The notes: generated from the sequence alone by a model not told the origin. A DNA stretch of 64,000 bases from Cycas panzhihuaensis (GCA_023213395.1 CM041465.1:244473741-244537740); one strand, 5' to 3'. Shown: positions 23,613-35,475, counted from the first letter of the stretch. Made by a program: numbers and translations.

Positions 23613-23970
23613 TGTTAATGTGGTTTGATTGTTAAGCCACTAAGTTAATGTTAATGTGGTTTAATTAATGGTGATTAATGAAAAGGTGTGGAGAATTCAG
23701 AAGGTCACAATCCTTGTTAGGTGACACCTCTTAAAAGAATATAAAAGCCTTAAGCCCTTGTGTATCCAATATATCAAGTATCAAATCATTGTAAAATAAT
23801 CAATGTGATCCAGAAGGATCTTTTGTGGTGGGTTTTTTCCTGAAAGGGTTTTCCCATATAAATCTTGTGTACTGTGCATCTATATTTTGTGTGTATTTTG
23901 TTTGCTTGCTATGTATGGTTAAAGATTCTATGGATGGGAGCATACTCGTATGATTTCATATTCCCAAACA
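23613..23970 (+). repeat. 5' LTR of copia-1
   Basis: TGTTAATGTGG...CCCAAACA. Shares long stretches with 30026-30372, such as 'GGTGACACCTCTTA' and 'CAATATATCAAGTATCAAAT'. Confidence 0.92.
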
Positions 23971-23982
23971 TGGTATGAAAGC
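23971..23982 (+). other. Primer binding site of copia-1 (initiator Met tRNA type)
   Basis: TGGTATGAAAGC resembles the common plant copia primer site TGGTATCAGAGC and starts at the first base after the LTR. Confidence 0.75.
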
Positions 23983-25352
23983 CATAGGGTCTTACACAAC
24001 TGAGGCTAAAAGTTGGGCAGAGTGGTGAGATCATTAGTTATCAAGTGAAGTGGTCAAACCCAAGAGCAGTCTTGAGGGTCCATCAACTCCAATAACATAC
24101 AGAAGTGGGCACAATAGATCAATGGTTGTTGAAGTAGTGAAACTCACTAATCAACGAAGAATAAGGGTCAATTGCAGTCAATATTCAGACATGCAAGCCA
24201 CAAACATGGAAAGAGGTGGCTCATTAGGGGTCATCTAAAATTGGTTAATGAATAAACATATTATTGGAGCCAGTAAAAGCATGTATTAATGGAGATCAAA
24301 TAATATTAAGGACAACCACGCATGTATACATGTAAGTTAGTTTGTTTCTTAATAAAAGCACTTTAAATTGTAATGAAATAAGATTATTTTTCTATCAAAC
24401 CTCCTTTTCTGAACCTGTGGATGTGATTGGAGCCAAGTATTGGTGTTTTTCAATCCCCATTTGAGTGTTGGTCTAAGTATATAGCAATAGCAATTGCAGT
24501 TCATTAAGCAATAATGTCTTTGCATGAGTCTAAACTTCATTTACTATTTGTATATAAAAAGCAAGCCTGTATCTATGGTATTTAAGAATGTTGTGGTTGT
24601 TATATACGTGGCTAGGCTCGTTTTGAGGTGGCTAGGCTGAGATCAAACCATGTACTAGCTATACAAGAGAGTGTAGGCCTATGGTATTAAGCATTGGTCT
24701 GTATAAAGTGTGTAGGCCTGTAGATTATCCTTGAACATTTATGAAAACTGTGTATGTAATATATATTATTTAATAAGTGATATTTGAATTGGAACCTTTG
24801 GAATTATGTTTACTAAGTCCTAGACCTTCGCAAATAATCTAATCAATATTATTTTGATTTGGATCACATGTGTTTAGTGGCAGATGGATGGGCGTATATC
24901 AAAAAGTCATATTAGTTGGAATATACCTTTTGGCATATTCCATTTCTAATTAAACTTTATAAAAGGCCCTTAGACCATTGAAATAGGACATATTACCTAT
25001 TGTGAAGTATATATGAGATATTCTTGAGCTGTTTTAAGTGTAGATTGAGAAGATTTTTTTGTGTTTTATTCTTGGAGACTGTGCATCATTATTGTGAGAA
25101 GCCATCCTCAGTTCTTAAAGCACATTTTTAAGTGTCTTAAGGATTATTTTTTAGTATATTTAAGGGCATTTATGGTCATTTGTGATGCAAGAATAGTCAG
25201 TGGTCTACTTAAGCTATGTATAGTTAGTGTTTGGAGTGCCCCTGTAGTGTGCATATGAGTTAGAGGAGACCATAATGATGCATTTTTATCTAAGAGGTCT
25301 ATTAGACAATCGTTTGGTATCGTTTAACTCGTGTTGAAGCCTATTTTTTAAG
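23983..25352 (+). other. Long leader of copia-1 without recognised coding
   Basis: About 1.37 kb between the primer site and the gag ATG. No repeat boundary or protein family was recognised. It could be an untranslated leader or hold an old, unrecognised insertion. Confidence 0.4.
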
Positions 25353-26190
25353 ATGGAGTGTATTATACCTAAGGTTATCTTCAATGGTAATAATTTTAGT
25401 GAGTGTAAGGCTAATATAGAGCTTATTTTGATGGTGAATCATCTCTGGCATATCACTAAGACAAATATGGATGCGATTCCATTAGATCATAAAGAGCATG
25501 TTTGATTCAAAGAGAAGAAGTTTATGGCTGTAGGATTATTGAAACTATCATTAACACCAGACCAAAGAGATTTGGTTTATAATCTAGAAAAACTAGATGA
25601 AATTTAAACAAAACTGTATGAAACCTTTGAAAAGAAGAAGATAAATAAATGTCTCGCTATGATGTTGGAATTACTCAATTCACATGTCGAAGATGAGAAT
25701 AGTATCAACTCCTACCTGGATGAGATCACAAACTTGAAAAATAAGCTAGAAGAACTAAAGCAATATTTGATCAATGATACATTATTGTTTGTAATAATCA
25801 TGCAAAGCTACCAGCTGCTTTCGCCACTTTTTAGTCCATATATAGTAAATAAGGTGATAGAGACAGAGACTTTTGATGTACTTAAAAACCTAATTCTAGC
25901 AAAGGATATCAAACTAAAACATCACGAAATACTTGGAGGTTCTAAATCAAGTCAGACTTAGCCATGAAGACTCAGAGGAAGGAGGTTGCTCAGGAGGAGA
26001 TCATACAGGGGTCTGGAGAAAGTTCCCATGAAAAATAAATAAATTTAATGAAAAATACAATTACTGCAAGAAGGATGGTTATAGAGAGAAGAACCATTGG
26101 TTCAAGAGATGTGACAAGTGTAAAGTAAGCCAAGATGATAAAGGAAAGAGCATTATTACTCACTACATCTAAGTAAAAACCTTATTAGTT
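25353..26190 (+). pseudogene. gag: gag of copia-1 (broken)
   Basis: ATG at 25353 (MECIIPKVIFNGNNFSECK). The UBN2/copia gag helices follow: NLEKLDEI-stop-TKLYETFEKK, MLELLNSHVEDENSINSYLDE and LEELKQYLINDTLLFVIIMQS. A zinc-knuckle-like YCKKDGYREKNHWFKRC is at about 26.06 kb, in a shifted frame. Stops at about 25.50 and 25.61 kb. Confidence 0.8.
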
Positions 26191-28130
26191 GAGTAAGATT
26201 GAAGAGATTATTGGGTGCTTGACTTTGGAGCATAGAAGCATATCTCTTACTAGAAGCACAACTTTGATATAGTGAATGAAAATCATAGTGATGCAAAAAT
26301 TATCCTTGGAGATGCTCACATATTACCAGTGGAAAGCATCAACAAAGTATCCATTGTAGGTGGTAAGTTTACCAGGGTATACTATGTACCTAAGATGTCG
26401 TTAAACCTTCTTTAAACCTAAGAAATTTGTAAACAAGATATGAAGGTGGAGTTATATCATAATAAATGCTTAATTAAGGATCTAAACTAGAACTTCTTTG
26501 CCATTGCTATTGGAAAATCCAAGGACAACTTTTGGGTGTTTGAGAAATTTTAATCTTAGAAGAAGTCCTATGCCTTTGTTACCAGTGTTGATGACGTAAG
26601 TAAACTTTGACATAATTGCCTAGGACACCTTAACTATATGAGCATTGCACTACTGAAGAGGTTGAAGATGGTGGAAGGATTACCATCAGTTTCCTACTCA
26701 GATGGTATCTATACAGAGTGTATGTATGGTAAGTGTCACAAGTTCCCTTTTGCTTGGGATAATGCCTAAAGAGCTAAGGAGAAGTTGGAGCTTGTACATG
26801 TTAGATAATGTGATAACAATATTTGGGAGGCAAAACTTTTGACAGGTTGGAAGAACAAATTCCACCCCAAACCTTCATGGGGGCATTCAAGGGGGCCATA
26901 AGCCCCCCTTGGCCAGAGGATGTAATAGCCCCTAACCCAAAAAGCTAACACTGTAAAACATACTAAATTGTAAAGAGAATTGGAATCTTTCATTCAAAAT
27001 ACCCCAGATTTGATGGTTGAGGTTTGTGCCTTGTATAACTCTCTTATATAGCCTGATTTGGGGTGTTTTTTCATTATGTTGATGATATCCAATGTATTGG
27101 ATATATTGTATTGAGCAAGGCAGCTAGTTATTATTACTGTAAGCATTCTATTATAGATTATATACACTTCTCCATTATTGAATAATAAAGATCGATACCT
27201 TTCCTATGTGGATATTTCCCTAGCATACTGTAAGGATTTTACCACATTATATTTGGTGTATATATGATGCTTTATCTTTCTAATTTATTTATTGTATTAT
27301 CTCTTATTTAAAACTTGCATGTTAAATTTCAATTTCGATTCTTGTAACTAGTTGTAAAATAGTTTAGATCTTGGTGGCAGTTTCTGGTTATTGGGACCCA
27401 GTTTTCTTAATAGTACATTCGGATATAATGGGTCCTCTACTAAACCCTTTGATATTAGGAGCTCATTACACCCTTATATTTATAGATGATTACACCAATA
27501 AGGCTTAGGTTTACTTTATCAAAAACAAGTTAGATGTGTTTGATTTCTTCTGTGATTGGAAAGTGAATAGAAAATAAAAGTGGCAAGAAGATTAAGTCAT
27601 TAAGAAGTAATAATGACAAGGAATATAACAATCATGCATTTAATCAATTATGCCATGATCATGGTATTAAGTGGGAATTTATGATCCCATATACCCCACA
27701 ATAGAATGGAGTTACTAAACAAAAGAACCATACCATGATAGAGATGGCTAAGTATATGGTGCATGCTAAAAATTTGCCATCAATGTTTTAGATAGAGGCT
27801 ATGGTAACTACTATATATATTTTCAACCGAGTACCTACTTAGGTAGTTCGTAGCATGACCCTCGAAGAAAAAAAGATTGATCAGAAGCTTGTCATTAGCC
27901 ATTTAAGAACTTTTAGGTGTATTTGAATATACCCACATCCTAGATGATACTCGTAAGAAGTTAGATCAGAAGAGTCTAAAGTGTATATTCATGGGATACT
28001 ATGATCATAATAGAGCTTATAGACTATGGGATCCATAAGGGAAGAAGATTGTGATTAGTTAGGATGTAAAATTTGATGAGTCATCGACATATCATGTTAA
28101 TAGATCATCAGAAGAACCTTTTTACCCTCC
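26191..28130 (+). pseudogene. pol: Protease and integrase of copia-1, split by a solo LTR
   Basis: The protease motif DFGA (normally DSGA) is near 26.22 kb, followed by VYYVPKMSLNLL. The pre-integrase zinc part has NCLGHLNYMSIALL and CMYGKCHKFPF. The integrase core resumes after the inserted LTR with DIMGPL and YTLIFIDDYT (27.4-27.5 kb), then NNDKEYNNHAF, and YTPQ-stop-NGVTKQKN carrying the region of the third catalytic residue (Glu replaced by Lys). HLRTFRCI is in the C-terminal part. Several stops and shifts. Confidence 0.8.
26799..27412 (+). mobile_element. Solo LTR inserted in the copia-1 integrase
   Basis: 614 bp, starts TGTTAG and ends TTAATA (one change from TAACA), flanked by a direct repeat GTACA (26794-26798 and 27413-27417). 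Removing it and one repeat rejoins the integrase reading. It contains LTR-like features: a TATA-type stretch TCTTATATAGCC near 27.05 kb, AATAATAAAG near 27.18 kb, and a following 'TATGTGGATATTTCCCTAGC' typical of copia LTR ends. No internal region remains, so it is probably a recombined solo LTR. Confidence 0.78.
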
Positions 28131-29110
28131 CCTACTCCTATTCCCATACTCATCGAGTAAAGAGGATGATAAGCTAGTTATTGGAATTCATGAGGAAGCA
28201 GGACCAAGTAGGACGAGTGATAGTGAGGAGCCACCATGAGAAGAAGTACCTATAGTAATGGGTCCTTTTACACCATTATAGGTAAGGAAGACTAATGAAG
28301 ATTCTAGTGTGGTAATACATACCCTTATTGATGAGAGACAAATAAGATGTCAACATACTAGTCGAACTTTGTTGGGAGATACTAATAACTCCAGTGTTCT
28401 TGATTCGTTTGATGAAGTAAAAGGAGATCTGTATTGAAGAGTTACGATGGAGGAAGAGTATGGTTTGTTAATAAAGAATGATACATAGGATTTAGTTTTG
28501 CTCCTCCTAACGAAGAACTTTGTTGGATGCAAGTGGGTCTATAAGATGAAGTTCCACTCCAACGGAGAGGTGGACAAGTATAAGGCCAGGCTTATCACTC
28601 AAGGATTCAAGCAAGAAGAAGAAATTAACTATGAAGAGACGTTTATACCAGTCTCTAGAATGATGATAGTCTAATTGATCATTTCCTTAGTAGCTGCTTA
28701 CAGTTGGGAGTTACACCAAATAGACGTCAAGTCTACATTTCTTAATGGAAATCTAAAGGAAGAGATATAAATGTCGCAACCTCTAGGATTCATTAAGGCT
28801 AGGAGCATCTTGTTTATCGATTAATGAAATCAATCTATGGCCTGAAATAAACACCCAGTGCTTGGTACGAGAAGATAGATACCAAGTTAAAAGTTGAAAG
28901 CTTTGAGATTTCTGAATTTGACCCGAATTTGTATATGAAAAAGAGAAGGACTTCAATAGTTACTTGTGTGGTGTATGTAGATAATTTAATCATTGGCAGT
29001 AACTATGGCAAGACTATAGCAGAAGTTAAGTCTAATTTAGAAGCTTCTTTTAACATGACAAACCTTAGAAGACTTCACTATTTCTTGGGCATTTAGATTA
29101 GGTAGATGGA
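28131..29110 (+). pseudogene. pol: Reverse transcriptase of copia-1 (broken, YVDN)
   Basis: Reads CKWVYKMKFHSNGEVDKYKA, LITQGFKQEEEINYEETF, then HQIDVKSTFLNGNLKEEI (first catalytic Asp present) and YVDNLIIGSN at 28974-28985, where the second Asp of YVDD has become Asn. Then LRRLHYFLGI. This is the usual copia RT order. A frameshift lies near 28.8 kb and stops occur throughout. Confidence 0.85.
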
Positions 29111-29959
29111 TGATCGAATCATGTTGTTGCAGTCATAGTACATCAAGAACCTACTAGAGAAGTTTGGGATGTAGAATTATAAACTTGTTACAACACCACG
29201 TGTTAAGGGCATAAGATTGCAAAATGATATGGCCAAACCCTCTATAGATATAATAAAGCATTGCCAGTTACTAGGGAGTCTAATCTATTTAACTCATACC
29301 AGACCAAATATCACCTATTCTGTTAGATTAGTTTCCTACTATATACAAAATCCTCAGGGGCCTCATTAGGTTACAATGAAGTGAATTCTAAAATACCTAA
29401 AAGGGATAATCAATCTTGGTCTCAAATACTATCAAGGTGAGGAGACAAGATTGCATGGCTACACATATGATGATTGGAGAGGAGACTCTGATGAATATAA
29501 GTCCACTATTGGATATATATTTGGTGTTTATAATGGATTTATTTCATGGTAGTCAAAGGAGCAATAAACAGTGGCACTATCTTCTACAGATGATGAATAC
29601 CAAGGACTCAGTATTGGTGCAAAGGAAGTTGTATGGTTGCAAGGTCTCTTGAAGTTTCTTAGAGTTTCTAATGGAATCTAATTATCTTCATAGATAATCA
29701 GGGTACCAGTCGCCTATCGAAGAATCTAGAGTTTCATGTGCATACGGAGTATATCAAGATTCAACACCATTACATATGTGAACAGACCAAGTTAGGAAAG
29801 TTGCAGATCAACTATTGTTCAAGTGAATTCCAACTTGTAAATGTGTTTACCAAGCTACTTACTAAAGATCAATTCATGAAGATGTGTACTAGATTAGGAC
29901 TCACCGATGTTATCCTTGAAGGGGGATGTATTAACAAGGATAAAGAAGCTGCAAGATAG
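29111..29959 (+). pseudogene. pol: RNase H of copia-1 (broken)
   Basis: LIYLTHTRPNITYSV leads in. The RNase H reads LHGYTYDDWRGDSDEYKSTI with YIFG, ALSSTDDEYQGLSIGAKEVV, a part with DNQGTSRLSKN, and ends VNVFTKLLTKDQFMKMCTRL before the stop at 29957-29959. The Glu of STEAEY is Asp. Confidence 0.83.
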
Positions 29960-30025
29960 TTTAAGCCTTTGTGATAATACAACTGTTACAAGTTGTATAC
30001 TTCTCACATTCATATTAAGGGCAGA

Positions 30026-30372
30026 TGTTAATGTGGCAGTCGGTTTTTAAGCTACTAAATTAATGTTAATGTGATTTAACTAATGGTGATTAACAAAAAG
30101 ATATGAAGAATTTGGAAGGTCACAACCCTTGTCGGGTGACACCTCTTAGAAGAATATAAAATCCTTGAGCCCTTGTGTATTCAATATATCAAGTATCAAA
30201 TCATCATGAAATAATCAATGTAATCCAAAAGGATCTTTTATAATAGGTTTTTTCCCAAAAGGGTTTTCCCACAAAAATCTTGTGTATTATGCATCTATAT
30301 TGTATGTGTATTTTATTTGCTTGATGTGTATGTGGATGAGAACATACCTGTATGATTTCATATGTCCAAACA
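30026..30372 (+). repeat. 3' LTR of copia-1
   Basis: TGTTAATGTGGCAG...GTCCAAACA, preceded by a purine stretch AAGGGCAGA that serves as the likely polypurine tract. Confidence 0.92.
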
Positions 30373-31504
30373 TATCATGAGCTCATTTCTTTCACAATTG
30401 ATCTATCTTTCCTTATTCTATGCACATCATTGAAAGAAAGAAAAGAAGATTTTCATATTGCATGCTTGTTATTGTAAATCCTTTAGTGTGAGAATATTAT
30501 GATTGCATAATTACTTATTTTATTACCTTCTTACATGCTATCGAATATACTTGAAAAGTAGAAAGAAGTGTAACAAAGATTATAGATAAGATAATTGTAA
30601 GTGAATCTCTTAAGCTCATAACTCTTTTATCACTTGTGTCATTTAGCTATTTTCTTGCTTACATACATATAGTTTAGTATTTTATGCAAATGAAAGATAC
30701 TCTTTAGTGGTTGCCCATGGCTCTGACTTTTTTGTTATGATATTCCATCTAATTGCATGCACTTCCTTTGATCATGATTCCTTATCATCTTTCACTTTTT
30801 AGGAATCACACACAAGTGATTGAAGACTCCTTCTTAGGAGTTTGTGTGAGTGGCTTGCCCCTTTGGATTAGTTGCTCTTTGTCTCCTTTTGTGTTTGATG
30901 TTGATAAATAAACCTTACTAAAGAGACACCCGATCTAAAGAAGACAAGACACTCCTTTAATATGTTGTATTATATCATATGCCTTTATATTATTTCATTA
31001 AATATATTGAACAGACCTTGAATTAGAATAATTAATATTGATCAACTTTCTTTTAACATTGCCAATTTCAATACTATAAAAAATAAAAAGGAGGTCTATG
31101 AAGGCACAATCTAAAGTGGATTTTGTTTTGGTATTTTATTGGGAACATCCTTAACATATATGTGTGTCAAACATGGTGCATATAGTGTTGGATGAAATGC
31201 TTGAATGAAGCACGACCTATAGAATTCAACACGTGCAACATATGCATAGAATGAGAACATTGATGCAATTATAAATCTCTTATAAAATACACTTAATGCA
31301 AAATGCATGGTTAAAATTTTAAACATCTTTATTAAACTACAAATGCTATACCAATAAACAAAACCCTAAATAATATGAACATTATTAATATAGGCTTTTG
31401 GAGTATATATAATTACAAATTTAATCATACCAAGATTAGACATAAGAATGCCCACAAAATGCATTAAGTCATTTCCATTGGGATTCGTCAACATACTTGA
31501 GGGA

Positions 31505-31650
31505 ATCACATGATGAGAATAAAGAGAGTTGTTGGATGTGGTATGGTAATGATACCACATCTTGGAGAGTAGAGGATATCACATAATAAGAACAAAGAGA
31601 GTTGTTGAATATGATATGATAATGATACCGCATCTTAGAGAGTGGAGGAT
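31505..31650. repeat. 73-bp tandem duplication
   Basis: Two adjacent 73-bp copies (31505-31577 and 31578-31650) starting ATCACAT and ending GAGGAT. Each has an inner inverted repeat around TGGTA...TACCA (decayed in the second copy). Differences are mostly transitions. Confidence 0.8.
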
Positions 31651-32559
31651 GTAAGAGAGCAACAGATAAATAAAATGAACTTTCACTTCTCTATTACTTT
31701 ATAAAATGTACATACAAACATAAAATATTCTCACATGTGTGAGATCTCAGAAAGTTAACTTTGATGTGCTATAGGTAGGTTTGGCACATAACTTAACTAG
31801 TCTACTTAGATACATTTCACAATGACTATAATATAATATTCAAAAATTATTTGAGGGTTACATGAGTATGAAGGAGGGATGCTAGATACCGCTAATGAAT
31901 TAAACATTAGTGTAAATATTACACCGAACAATAATTTCCATCATCTAAACAATAACTTGTTCTATTTTGTATGTGTATGAATGTGATGACCATTTCTAAA
32001 ACTATTATATGTATAACTTTGAATCTTCTAACCTTTAGGCAATTGGTAATCCTTCCCATTTTAATAACATCTACTATTTATGAGTGTGTTAACTTCAACA
32101 TAAATATATCTATTTCTTAATAAAGTTTTGGTACTATAATTTGAATATTGAAGTCCACTCCCTTTTATTACTACTACAAATATCAAAGATATATCATAAC
32201 AAAATTTCTAATGATGGTTTCAAAGAATTAAAGACACTACTGACCATGTACAGGAAGTTAATATTATTGTTGACACATCCACATGAATTAGTAAAATCCA
32301 ATATAACATAAAGGTCACTATCATTTAGTATGCATTGAAGAGAATGCAAACATTATGCCTAACATATACCTCTAAAGAAACTATCAATGCTAATGAGTCT
32401 CATCAATGATATAACATCTTTAGTGTCCACACATGAATTAAATATATGTATTTAAAAGTTGGAGTATTTTCCATGACTCTTAGAAAGCATTGCAATCCCT
32501 TTGATTACGGCATCTAGTTTGAAAATAAGTGTTGGTGATCCTACACCCTCTCTAGCCAC

Positions 32560-32640
32560 TAGTGCCTAGTGGGTAATGGCCTCACCCAACATGCATGGGG
32601 TTCAAACCTAGAAGTTGATAACAAGCCTTATCTGTCATAA
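32560..32640 (+). mobile_element. Possible tRNA-derived SINE head
   Basis: TGCCTAGTGGGTAATGG resembles an RNA polymerase III A box and GGGGTTCAAACC a B box, about 35 bp apart, as in plant tRNA-derived SINEs. No target duplication or tail was proven. Could be chance. Confidence 0.3.
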
Positions 32641-33421
32641 AAGATATCTATTATTATTTTCTAATTTTAAGATTGACTAAGAAAATAGATTAAAGTTTTA
32701 TATACTTTAAGATTAAGCTTGAAATTTGATAGCCAACCTTACGCATCAGAAACATCTCCTGATACTTTCTAATCTTAAACTTATTGATAAAATATATCAA
32801 TTTTTTTTGTCTGTATCATCTCCTCCTTTTAGCTTATTATATAAAATCTAGACTAATTATCAAACTCTAAATTATTATAAATAAATAAATAAATAAAAAA
32901 TCAATAAATAATAATAACTTTATTTGTGTTGTCAACTTGAACATTATTAATAAGTGTGCAAACAAGAAAAATGCAAGTCAAACTTCAAGAAAAATGCAAA
33001 TCAAAATTTTCCATCTTTACGCTGGGGCTCCACTCCTCACTCCCTCGCCGAAGTGCCCTGAGACCGCCTATCGGCGCAATAAACTTTAATGCATTGTAAT
33101 CTTTTGTTTATTTCTCTTCTCATGCTTTCGACGACATGTCGACAATTTTGTGTCTTTTTGTCCGCAAGAAATTCTCCTGATTGCCACGTTCAGATATATG
33201 AGAGGATATCATCCTCTCAATTTTTTTTTTGTGTTGTTGTAAATTGAATATAATATTTATGAGGAATGCACTCAATGATTTTCAACGGGTACATTGTAAG
33301 ATTTGGATCCCGGACCTGGCACGAGTACGTGTTTAATGGAAAACATTTTTGAAAGAAAGGAAATGGGGCGCTAATTTATTCATAGGTGTTGGCTGCTGCT
33401 GTTGGGCTACAGCAGCCAGCC

Positions 33422-35455
33422 ATGACACAGCCGTTGTGGATTCAGAAGAAGAAGATGGCATTGATTGTTGGACCAGTGCTTCGCCTTCAGGGTAGCGCGC
33501 CTCCCCTCCCCGGTAATACGGAAGTAATGGAAGCGCGTGGCAATGGATATGTCAGAAGACTCTGCAAACAGGGCCGGTTGAAGGAGGCGCTGGACTTTTT
33601 GCAAGTTATGGACAAGCGAGGCCTCCGGACACAATCGTCAACCTATGCTTCTCTCTTGCAGGCGTGCGTCAACAAGGAAGCCCTGCAAGAGGGCAAACTG
33701 GTCCATGCCCACATGATTCACACTGGGTTTAATCCAGACATCTCTTTAGAAACCAAACTCGTGATAATGTATGCCAAGTGCGGGAGTTTGGTGGATGCTC
33801 GGCGAGTTCTGGATGAAATGCGGGAACAGAATGTGTTCTCGTGGACTGCCGTGATTGCAGCTTACGCCAGGCATGGACTTGGGGGGGAGGCCTTGGCATT
33901 GTTCTATGAAATGCAGGGAACGGGCATTCAACCGGATGAATTCACCTTTGCTGGTGTTCTGCCAGCTTTTGCTAACTGGGCGGCTCTGAAACACGGTAAG
34001 GAGATGCATGATTACATAATTAGAAGGGGGTTTCAGTCTGGCGTGTTTGTGGGGAGTGCCCTCGTAGACATGTACGTCAAGTGCGGGAGTTGGATTAATG
34101 CTCGCAAGGTGTTTGACAAAATGTCTGAACGAGACGTCGTCTCGTGGAATGCAATGATTGCAGGATATGCACATAACGGGGTCGTTGATGGTGCTGTAAA
34201 TTTGTTTCAGAAGATGCCCGGAAGAAATGTGGTGTCGTGGACTGCGATGATTGCTGGATGTGCACAGAATGGGCATTATAACGAGGCTTTGAAACTGTTT
34301 CTACAGATGCGAATGACGGACGCGAAGCCAAATTCGGTCACCTTTGCAAGTGTTCTCCCAGCATGTGCCAATTTGGCGGCTCTGGAACATGGTAAGGAGA
34401 TCCATGAAGACATAATTAGGAGCGGATTTCTGTCCGATGGCTTCGTCGGCAATGCCCTTGTTGACATGTACGCCAAATGTGGGAGGATAGAAGATGCGGG
34501 TAAAGTGTTTGACAAAATGCCTGAACGAAACTTGGTCTCGTGGAATGCAATGATCCAAGGTTATGCTGCACATGGCTGCGGAAGAGAGGCCCTTAAACTC
34601 TTTGAACAAATGCAACAGTCAGGCACTAAGCCAGATCATGTTACCTTTGTTGGTGTTCTGTCTGCGTGCTGCCATGCGGGTCTGGTTGATGATGGTTGGC
34701 AGTACTTTGATCGCATGAGTCGAGATTATCACATCACACCCACAGTGGAGCACTATTGCTGCATGGTTGACCTTCTTGGCCGTGCGGGGCACCTGGATGA
34801 AGCGCAAGACTTTATCAGCAACATGCCAATAAAACCTAATGCTGCTGTTTGGGGATCTTTGCTTGGTGCCTGCAGAATCCATACTAATATAGAGTTAGGA
34901 GAGCGTGTGGCAAAATGCCTTTTTGAGTTGGACCCTAAAAATGCTGCACGTTATGTACAGATGTCAAACATCTATGCAGCTGCTGGCAGATGGGAAGACG
35001 TGGAAAAAGTGCGACAATTGATGAAAGACAGAAAGGTGAAAAAGAAGCCAGGATGCAGTTGGATTGAGGTAAATAACAATGTATACGCTTTCCACGGAGG
35101 AGACAAGTCACACCCACAAAAACACAAAATATATGCAGAGTTGGAGAGGCTGTCCGGACAGATGAAGGAGTCAGGGTATGTGCCGAATACAAACTTTGCA
35201 CTTCATGATGTGGAGGAGGAGCAAAAGGAACATATTCTCTGCCACCACAGCGAGAAACTAGCCATTGTGTTCGGACTTATGCACACATCCCCTGGAACAC
35301 CTATCCGGATTGTCAAGAATCTTCGAGTGTGTGGTGACTGTCATTGTGCCACCAAATTCATCTCCAAGATTGTTGCACGGGAAATTGTTGTGAGAGATGC
35401 TAGCCGTTTCCATCATTTCAAGGATGGGGAGTGCTCTTGTGGGGACTATTGGTGA
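33422..35455 (+). CDS. Pentatricopeptide repeat protein, PLS class with E and DYW domains (RNA editing factor type)
   Basis: An intronless frame of 677 aa. The first in-frame ATG after the upstream stop (33383) is 33422, so I start there rather than at the GTG 36 bases earlier. A short N-terminal part may be an organelle-targeting region; that is not certain. Tandem P, L and S type PPR motifs run from about residue 40 to 480 (YASLLQACVNKEALQEGK, LVDMYAKCGRIEDAGKVF, MPERNLVSWNAMIQGYA). The E region follows with the PG box KKKPGCSWIEVNN. The C-terminal DYW deaminase keeps its zinc residues: HHSEKLA (HxE), CGDCHCATK (CxxC) and the end HHFKDGECSCGDYW. Such proteins bind organelle transcripts and edit C to U in mitochondria or plastids. 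Base composition is clearly more GC-rich than the surrounding repeats. No stops or shifts; likely functional. The target site cannot be told. Confidence 0.95.
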   Translation: MTQPLWIQKKKMALIVGPVLRLQGSAPPLPGNTEVMEARGNGYVRRLCKQGRLKEALDFLQVMDKRGLRTQSSTYASLLQACVNKEALQEGKLVHAHMIHTGFNPDISLETKLVIMYAKCGSLVDARRVLDEMREQNVFSWTAVIAAYARHGLGGEALALFYEMQGTGIQPDEFTFAGVLPAFANWAALKHGKEMHDYIIRRGFQSGVFVGSALVDMYVKCGSWINARKVFDKMSERDVVSWNAMIAGYAHNGVVDGAVNLFQKMPGRNVVSWTAMIAGCAQNGHYNEALKLFLQMRMTDAKPNSVTFASVLPACANLAALEHGKEIHEDIIRSGFLSDGFVGNALVDMYAKCGRIEDAGKVFDKMPERNLVSWNAMIQGYAAHGCGREALKLFEQMQQSGTKPDHVTFVGVLSACCHAGLVDDGWQYFDRMSRDYHITPTVEHYCCMVDLLGRAGHLDEAQDFISNMPIKPNAAVWGSLLGACRIHTNIELGERVAKCLFELDPKNAARYVQMSNIYAAAGRWEDVEKVRQLMKDRKVKKKPGCSWIEVNNNVYAFHGGDKSHPQKHKIYAELERLSGQMKESGYVPNTNFALHDVEEEQKEHILCHHSEKLAIVFGLMHTSPGTPIRIVKNLRVCGDCHCATKFISKIVAREIVVRDASRFHHFKDGECSCGDYW

Positions 35456-35475
35456 TATGCTTAAGTGGAATGAAC

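Larger units (their letters stand above)
23613..30372 (+). mobile_element. Ty1/copia retrotransposon 'copia-1', complete ends, broken coding
   Basis: Short LTRs (358 and 347 bp), an initiator-Met-type primer site, gag-PR-IN-RT-RH order (integrase before RT, hence copia) and a perfect 5-bp target duplication TATCA (23608-23612 and 30373-30377). A 614-bp solo LTR is inserted in the integrase. Many stops, and the RT catalytic box is changed to YVDN. Confidence 0.92.
30378..33421. other. AT-rich spacer before the PPR gene
   Basis: No gene recognised. It holds a 73-bp tandem duplication (31505-31650), a possible SINE head (32560-32640), ATAA microsatellite repeats (32878-32900), and a more GC-rich stretch at 33.02-33.08 kb that may belong to the promoter side of the PPR gene. 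Confidence 0.5.

Noticed and set aside
30026-33400. tRNA gene from the GGTTCAAACC box
   Set aside because: No cloverleaf can be drawn around it; retained only as a weak SINE candidate.
33386-33421. Upstream start of the PPR frame at 33386
   Set aside because: The codon is GTG and lies just after an in-frame stop (33383). Nuclear plant genes start at ATG, so 33422 is used.
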